Below, one piece after another: positions 57,828 through 64,000 of a stretch of 64,000 nt of DNA. The first letter of the stretch is position 1; every line of letters begins with the position of its first letter. The notes under the pieces were generated by a model that was not told the DNA's origin, did not search any database, and saw only the letters and a list, made by a program, of their open reading frames with translations. Source of the DNA: Patellaria atrata CBS 101060. Its lineage: Eukaryota > Ascomycota > Dothideomycetes > Patellariales > Patellariaceae. The translations under genes and the position numbers were made by a program. Location: positions 1,887,817 through 1,951,816 of the forward strand of contig MU006090.1 of assembly GCA_010093705.1 (NCBI GenBank). The letters are read 5' to 3'.

Positions 57828-59393
57828 GACCTTGGATGCGATCACGGGATGATGATCTGGTTGGAGTTTATGAGGCTGTGTCTTGATAGATACCACCAGC
57901 CACTTTACGGGACGGTGCGATCTGCATCACATCCCAATTGAGTACTCTGTACATATCACTCGGGACGATAGAGCCTCCTAGAGAATAGGAGTTTATGTCC
58001 GTGGTACGGGTCGGAACGAGGGGAAGAGTTTATTTCAGCGACGGTGTTCTCTTTGACACCCGAATCATATGGAAGACGATTACTGATGAGAGTATTGAGG
58101 TATCCAATTACTGTTAGTCAATTCGTACTTTTGGCCCCCACTGCGCCATGTTTGGACTACCTTGTCATTGCTGCAAATGATATGCATGATACTGGTGATA
58201 GTGTGTGTTGGTGACGCACTTCCAGCTCCTGCAATCTTTACGAACATGTCAAAAATTGGAGAGGAGAGATGCAGATTCAAGAGTGCGAGTTGATGCGGTG
58301 ATAGATGTCACAAAGAACAGCTCATACCGACCAGGCGAGTATCTTGCACCCACGCCGCACGATTCGAAACTTCAGAGCGCTTCTGTCAATTCGTCGAGCG
58401 ACTAACAATATGCCATTATCCTATGGATTGATGATCGCTTTTACTTTCATGGTGCAAAACAAAGAAGAGAAAATAGATGATTGTCCAGATGAAATGTCTG
58501 GAAACCGTCTACCAAAGATACACACATTCAAGCACTAATACCATATCCTAAAGAGGCTTTAGCATCAGGCTACAACAAGAATAGCACATCAGGCTTGTCA
58601 ACCAACTCTTTGCCCCACTGGACGGCTACCCACCGAGAAACTCAACTCTCAACTCCGTTAAGATAGTTCTACTACTGAACAAAAGGTATGGATTTTCGGC
58701 TTTTCGGATTAACAATACATGCAGTAAGAGGCTCTGCTCGAATGAAGCCTCTTATATCCAGCTCTACATGGTTTATCTACTGTGGCAAAGCTCGGATAGT
58801 TTGTCAAAATACCTTACAAGCACGGGCACAACCTCACAAAGGCGGTAAAGCAAAAGGGCGCGGCTGCAAAGTCCCCCCGATCTAGGCGTCAGCCTTCTTT
58901 TCATTACTACCGTTGCATGAGTGGTGGGTTGGCATTGGTCGACAGGGCCTCTGGACTTCTTCTGCATAAAAAGCTCCAAGAGATCGGCCCCAAACTCGCA
59001 GCCCACATAATAAGTACAAATCCACAGCCTTCAGCTGCCTGATTCCTACTGCAACATTTTCAATCACCTGTTTTTGACCCCTCTACTGCTTTGGTGAGTG
59101 AGGGATTGTGTCACTTTTCTCTCCTCTTGAAGTCATACGTCGCCATCTCGTGAGGCGCGGCTGTCTCAGTTCGATAGCGGCTTGGCTTTTTTTCGCTGAC
59201 TGAGCGTTGACTACTTGACTTGTTCCTCTCTTGAGTCCATCTCTAAGTCTTACTTCTTTTATTTCCCCACAAGTCCTCTACCATCTGCGTAGAATCTCTG
59301 TTATTGTTTGCTCTATTCAAGTTTGCTATTTCTGTCCTACATTGAATCACCAATACCACGACATATCCATACCCCGCCGTCAGGCCATCCATC
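57828..59393. other. Intergenic region upstream of the coiled-coil gene
   Basis: I see no gene in this 1.57-kb stretch. The final 200 bases (59200-59390) are CT-rich, as expected of a fungal 5' leader. Open frames at 58305-58538 and 58773-59067 have no recognisable product. Confidence 0.55.
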
Positions 59394-61094
59394 ATGTCGC
59401 CAACCCCAGGAGGTTTCTGGGACTCGGAAGACGAATGGCACGAAGCGGGTTGGCACGCCCGCCATGTCCGTCCTCCTCCTAGCGCAAGAGGGTATACCGA
59501 ACGACAAACCCGACAAGAACGGGAACGCGAAACCCGCCGCGTCGACTATCTCGTCCCTGAAACCAATTTCCAAAGCGGGTCGCTTCATCGTTCCCGCTCT
59601 CACGGCCATGCTCCAGCTCCAAACATTCGGACCGACGGTCCAAACATTCGCATCCACTTGACCCAGGAATCCAGACAAGACGCTAAGAACGAGACTCCCG
59701 CGCCGCCTCCTGCCGCTCCGGAGCTTCCTGAGAGGAGAAGGAGTCCATCTAGAGGCCGTCATCGATCACATCGATACATCGATGAGGATGTCCTAGACGA
59801 TGAGATCGAGGCGGAGGTGCGGCGCCAGATGCGGGCTGAGTTTCGGTCGCGGTCACGAGGCCGGTCCGACGCGGGACACTGGCGTGAGCCAGAGCAACAA
59901 CATCCCAGTTACAGCGAATTTCAGCTGCAGCTAGCCCGAGACAGACTCAAGGAAGCCGACGCAAAGCTGCAGTGGGAGAAGGAAGAGGAGCTCATCAAGA
60001 AGCGCATGGAGCTAAAGTATATGGCTCAGAAAGCGGAGCGAGAGGAGGAAGAGGCGAAGTTCAAGGCCGAGGAGGAGAGGATTAAGAAGAAGTATGAATT
60101 GAAAGCGGCGCAGGAGGCGGCGAGGAAGAGGGACGAGGAAGAAGAGATGGAACAGATGAGACGACGTATTCTACTTGAGAACCAAGCCAAGGTTGCAAAA
60201 GCAGAAGCCGAAGCCAAAGAAGCCAAACAGCGCGCTGTGGATGAGTACGAGCGACGGAAAGCGAAGGAGGCTCAAGAAGCCAAAGAAGCTCGAGAACGCG
60301 TGATAGCGGAGTACGAGCGCAAGAAGGAGCGTGATGAGCGGGAGGAGCGCGAAGCCCAAGAAGAACTCCTCCGCAAGATCAAACGTCAAGAAGCGGAGAA
60401 GAAAGAAAAAGAAGAAGCGGCGTACAAAGAGTTCCTCCGCAAAGCGAAAGAAAAAGAAGAGGAAGAAAAGGCGAAGAAGAAGAAGCAGGAAGAGGAACTC
60501 GAGCAGGAGATGCGCAAACGCCTTGCCCAGTTCGGGTTTCAGGAGAATCAGATACAAGCCGTCTTGGACCCCGAGGAGGCGAAGAAACTGAGGCAGGGAC
60601 AGAGCCCCGCGAACGCGTTGCCCTGGCAGCCACAGCAGCCGACGTATGTCAAGGTGCACAAGGATCATTTGAGTGTCGATACTTTGGCGTATTATGATAT
60701 TCCGTGGGAATATGATCGCGTATGTTTTACCCCCTCCCTGTTTTCTTATCCCCTATAGCCCTTTCCCTTTTCAACCCAATAACCCCTCCTCCCCCCCTCC
60801 CCCCGCCCAAAAAAAAATACATAAACACACAAATAAATATACTAACACCCCACACAGACCAACCGCGACTACATCATCATCCTGCGCGAAATGGACAACC
60901 GCGAGACCGACATCCTCTTCGAGCATACGCGGCGTCTGCGCACAAGGGGCACGACCAGACTCCTGATCCAGGAAAAGGAGAACAAGAAACCGGATTATGC
61001 GTGGGTGCGCAAGAGGGCGAGTCCGAGTCCCGTACGGAGGACGCGCAGGAAGAGTTCGCCTAAGCGGGTGGGGCTTGGGGCGTTGTTGTTGTAG
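59394..61094 (+). CDS. Charged coiled-coil protein with conserved C-terminal module
   Basis: This 520-aa protein is of a type common in Pezizomycotina but without known function. Exons are 59394-60719 and 60858-61094. The N-terminus has an aromatic, acidic start (GGFWDSEDEWHEAGWHARHV) and an RS-like basic, disordered stretch (RSHRYIDEDVLDDEIEAEV, FRSRSRGRSD). Residues about 185-390 form a nearly continuous highly charged coiled coil, rich in EEE, KKK and REEREAQEELL. After it comes a compact module with VHKDHLSVDTLAYYDIPWEYDR, and after the intron TNRDYIIILREMDNRETD, LFEHTRRLR and YAWVRKRA. That last part is probably the functional domain. The basic tail (RRTRRKSSPKRVG) may bind nucleic acid or direct the protein to the nucleus. 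Exon 2 shifts from C-rich to G-rich near its end. Confidence 0.82.
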
Positions 61095-61680
61095 GGGGTT
61101 GGGGATGTGGATTTTCGAGGGGTGGAGGGGAAGGGGGAGATATGGGGGTGATGACGATATGAATTGGATGATCGGTTGTGCATTTGAGGGGTGGGTTGGG
61201 TGTCTAAACCCCCCCTCCTCTCTTCCCTTCTATTCTATTTCTCCGCTTTCCCTTCTTTCGTTCTCTGAGTCTATCGGTGTTGAAGTTCCAGTTATCCACT
61301 CCCACCTATCATTTTTTTTTCCCACTTCTTTCATGTCTGGAGTTAGAGTTGATGATGTATGTATGCGTTTGAGTTTGAAAGGCAGTATCCGATACATTAG
61401 GTAGATATATTAGTCTTTAGTCTAATCTGGGATATATACTGTTACTGTGGAGTAGAGTCGATATGTATTTCCTCCGTGCGTGTATACGTCCATCGCTCAT
61501 GCCTGTACCCGTAAGGTACCTGTATATATACACCACCGCACACAAAAACAGCCGAGTAACGAGAGAAGACTCTCGCCGACGGATTCTCAACATCGTATCC
61601 CACAATATCTTCCCCTTGCCCCCTTTCACGCAACCTTCTTTCACGAAAATTCTCCCCACTTTCCACCATTCTCCTAACCC
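61095..61680. other. Convergent 3' flanks, coiled-coil gene / Hem25-like carrier
   Basis: This 586-bp stretch lies between two stop codons. A stretch of CT-rich sequence lies at 61200-61330 and an ATATAC-rich patch near 61400-61530. No gene was seen. Confidence 0.55.
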
Positions 61681-62862
61681 TCACACCCCACCCAACCTCC
61701 CCTCCGCCCGCCGGATCAACTCCTCATAAAGCATCCAAGCAAGCGCACTACTGACCGCCTTGCGCGCCATCCTGAGCCCAAGTCCGTCGAACACGCTGCG
61801 CAAGCCCTCCTCGCGCAGCATCATGCGCGCCGCTTGCACCGTGTTCCCGTACCGTTGGGGCATGAGCTGCAGCCGGGTCTTGATGGCGTCGAAGGGGTTC
61901 GTGAGAAGCGTTGCCAGTCCCGCGGCCGCGACGCCGGATGTGAAGTTTATGCCTGCGGCGGCTTTGGGGGAGAGTTCCGGATTCCCGTTTGCGTTCACGT
62001 TTTGTACTCCCCCCGGTGGGGATGGCGCGTCCAGGGGAACTGGTACATGATGGGTTGTGTGGGTTGTGCCCCTCGAGAAGACGGCGGAGAGTTCGCGCTT
62101 GGAGAGCTCGTAGAAGAGCACGTAGAGACCGGCGAAGGGCGCGTCGCGGACGGCGGTGGCGCCGAAGCCGGCGAAGAAGCCGCGGGGGCCTTCGGCGCGG
62201 AGGATGGTCATGAAGGCCGAGGGGAGGGAGGGGTAGGTGTAGAGGGAGGACTCGAAGCGGACTTTGAGGACTGTGATGGGCATTGTGACGAGGCCGGCGA
62301 AGGCGCGGGCCAGGCCGCCGGTTGTGAGGTTTGCTAGGGCGCTGAGTTTGGGCAGGGAGGAACTGGTGGCGGTGGGGTTAGGAGGGTGTGTGGGGTTGGA
62401 GGGCGTAGGCGAGGTTGGCCGGAGGAGGGCGGCGTGATGACGGAGCGCGTTGAGGGTGCTGAAGTAGAGGGCCGAGCCGAAGCCGGTGCGGAGGGCTGAG
62501 GGGAGGGTGCCGCGCCATAGGGCTTTTATGGGGTGTGGGGAGGAGAGGAGGGAGTGGATCGTTCCGCGGAGGGTTAGGTGCGTGGTTACGGTGCCGTGTT
62601 GTTGTAGGCGGGTTTTGAGGAGATCGGCGGGTTGGAGGAGGACTGCGGAGGTTAGACCTGAGGAGAGGCCGGCGAGGAAGTGGGATGCTGGCGTGGATTA
62701 GTTTGATGGTTGAAGAGAGGCTGTTTGGGGTTTGATGGTTGAAGGGAGGGTTTGGTGGAGAGGTAGATTGTTAGGGAATGAGATGGGAAGGGTACGTAAG
62801 GTATGTATGGGAGAGGATGGCTTACTGGAAGACGACTTGCGCTTTTGGCCGCCATTTGACAT
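61681..62862 (-). CDS. hem25: Mitochondrial glycine carrier (Hem25/SLC25A38 type)
   Basis: This inner-membrane carrier brings glycine into mitochondria for the first step of haem synthesis (5-aminolevulinate formation). Exons are 62862-62826 and 62687-61681, giving 347 aa (yeast Hem25 is about 300; the extra is mainly loops and Pro-rich inserts). Three carrier repeats show PX(D/E)XX(K/R) signatures: [14 protein letters not shown] (about 29-42), [12 protein letters not shown] (about 148) and [12 protein letters not shown] (about 276). The middle signature PITVxKxRxES is characteristic of the glycine-carrier branch. Loops contain Thr/Pro-rich inserts ([14 protein letters not shown]) and [17 protein letters not shown]. 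The coding strand is C-rich early in exon 2 and G-rich late. Hem25 function is inferred from the motif, not proven. Confidence 0.9.
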
Positions 62863-64000
62863 TGCAATTCTTGCATGTGAAGGGGAAAAGAACGAAACGA
62901 TATTATCTCTGTGATCCAAACATCTTGAGAGCAGCAGGTAAGATGGTTATAAAAGTTGTTGCTCATGGAGCTTCAGTTTTCGAAAGAGATGGCGGCTCGA
63001 ATTGGTGAGGTCATTTTGGTGAGGTGTGCACGGACTCTTTGTCGATGGATTTCACGTCTCATTAGGTTGGAATACAGAGACAACCGGTGAGTGTTAAGAG
63101 TCATTGGGTTCTATGCTTACGGTCTGCTAATATCTATTCCGCTAGTTCCGAGTATGAGGCTTGGATATGGAGATCAATACAGTGTAGTGGATGGGAGACA
63201 TCGGGGCGTACTGTACGGTACTGTAAGGTCCCTCACCGAGTCACTACTCAGAATCTCACCAGCTAACACACGCTGAATATATGAATTGGTGAAATTGAGG
63301 GTCACGCAAGGTGGCTGGATATCAGATGGCTGGATATCAGATGGTTGGGGACCAGGATAAGTGAGATGGTTGAGCAGGCAATACTATAAGATAGCACAGG
63401 CACCCACTCCAGATAGTTGACAATCAATGAACACTCTTACCCTTCTATCTACTACCTTAGCTCATACCTGTGTGGATTTTATCATGAATAGCACGGCATG
63501 TTATTAGGCTGTACGCGCTCCAGTTTGTACAGTACAGTACAGGCCAGGCGTGCAGAGATGGAGCCATCCAGTAAGGGCCATCCAGTAAAGGCCATCCAGT
63601 AAAGGCCATTCAGTAAGGGTCATTCAGTGAGGGCCATTCAGTGAGGGCCATTCAGTGAGGGCCATTCAGTAAGGGCCATTCAATGAGGACCATTCAATGA
63701 GCATTCAGGGGATTAACGACCCGTACTTGCGCTGTACAGTACACAAGATCATTATGGTACATGTACATGCGAATAGTAGATTCTTTTGAAGTGATAAAAA
63801 AATTCCTTGACAAAGGATAATCGGAGTCGGGTTTTGCAGAGGTTGTCCTTTATACTGTACGCCTTGTCCGTACTGTACCGTACAGTAGACACCTCCGGTC
63901 CTCCGCAACTTAACCACGCATCCGTACATACGTATGTATATGTCCATATCTTACCCATCAAGGAAACCTGTTTCTACCCGTACAGAAGACGCGCGCCTAC
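62863..64000. other. Intergenic region at the right edge
   Basis: No gene is supported from 62863 to the end. It holds the carrier's upstream region, GTAC-rich palindromes at 63206-63222, 63524-63541, 63733-63742 and 63855-63890, and the 14-bp minisatellite at 63565-63710. Confidence 0.6.
63565..63710. repeat. 14-bp minisatellite, about ten copies
   Basis: Units of the form CAT(C/T)CAGT(A/G)AGGGC repeat head-to-tail. Copies fall into two sub-types (CATCCAGTAA and CATTCAGTGA) that occur in blocks, and the last units are more degenerate (CATTCAATGAG). The unit has no spacer between copies, so this is not a CRISPR array. Confidence 0.88.

Noticed and set aside
61834-62337. Plus-strand open frame of 167 codons rich in Gly/Glu
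   Set aside because: Antisense to the Hem25-like carrier; an artefact of GC-rich coding sequence.
1-64000. tRNA, rRNA, transposon, LTR or virus-like elements
   Set aside because: No tRNA B-box, transposase, reverse transcriptase or terminal repeats were found on either strand; short or very decayed copies could still be missed by eye.

Overview
The window is eukaryotic nuclear DNA from a filamentous ascomycete. The evidence is the many short introns (about 44-70 nt, with GTAAGT-like donors and CTAAC-like branch sites), the fungal beta-tubulin intron layout, and families typical of Pezizomycotina (DUF3433 proteins, LtrA-like membrane proteins, an alkaline ceramidase, Cch1). The beta-tubulin variant residues ([25 protein letters not shown]) resemble Helotiales (Leotiomycetes). 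That placement is an inference from memory, not a search result.

Layout. 1-551: homeobox transcription factor (minus, runs off the left edge). 3147-6163: divergent pair of a HAD phosphatase (minus) and the nucleolar GTPase Grn1/Nug1 (plus). 7343-9348: amino-acid permease. 9812-11889: LtrA-family membrane protein (minus). 13322-14965: MFS transporter (minus). 16655-20446: divergent pair of the queuosine salvage enzyme (minus) and the SUMO E1 subunit Uba2 (plus). 20704-20803: 100-N assembly gap. 21431-24076: DUF3433 membrane protein (minus). 25425-25793: small hypothetical protein. 27723-34402: Cch1 calcium channel (minus, 2170 aa). 35902-38667: PHD-finger protein. 41077-42986: sugar transporter. 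43455-45013: unrecognised protein (minus). 47196-49062: amino-acid transporter (AAAP). 49538-50554: phospholipid methyltransferase Opi3. 50995-52753: beta-tubulin (minus). 53252-55221: decayed F-box-like gene. 55647-56837: alkaline ceramidase (minus). 57306-57827: prefoldin subunit 1. 59394-61094: charged coiled-coil protein. 61681-62862: mitochondrial glycine carrier of the Hem25/SLC25A38 type (minus).

The genes do not form an operon-like or secondary-metabolite cluster. They are mostly housekeeping and transport genes separated by 0.3-2.4 kb intergenic stretches. Those stretches carry short palindromic GTAC-type motifs, a GTACGGTAC-rich block (39360-39840) and two minisatellites (43159-43244, 63565-63710). 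I found no transposon, virus-like element, tRNA, rRNA or CRISPR array.

The most unusual signal is compositional. In six genes the coding strand of the last exon(s) is strongly C-rich at third positions and then flips to G/T-rich before the stop codon, on either genomic strand. Other notable points are three GC-AG introns, homopolymer tracts inside OPI3, and an N/E/E/E pore signature in Cch1. No previously undescribed multi-gene system is evident.
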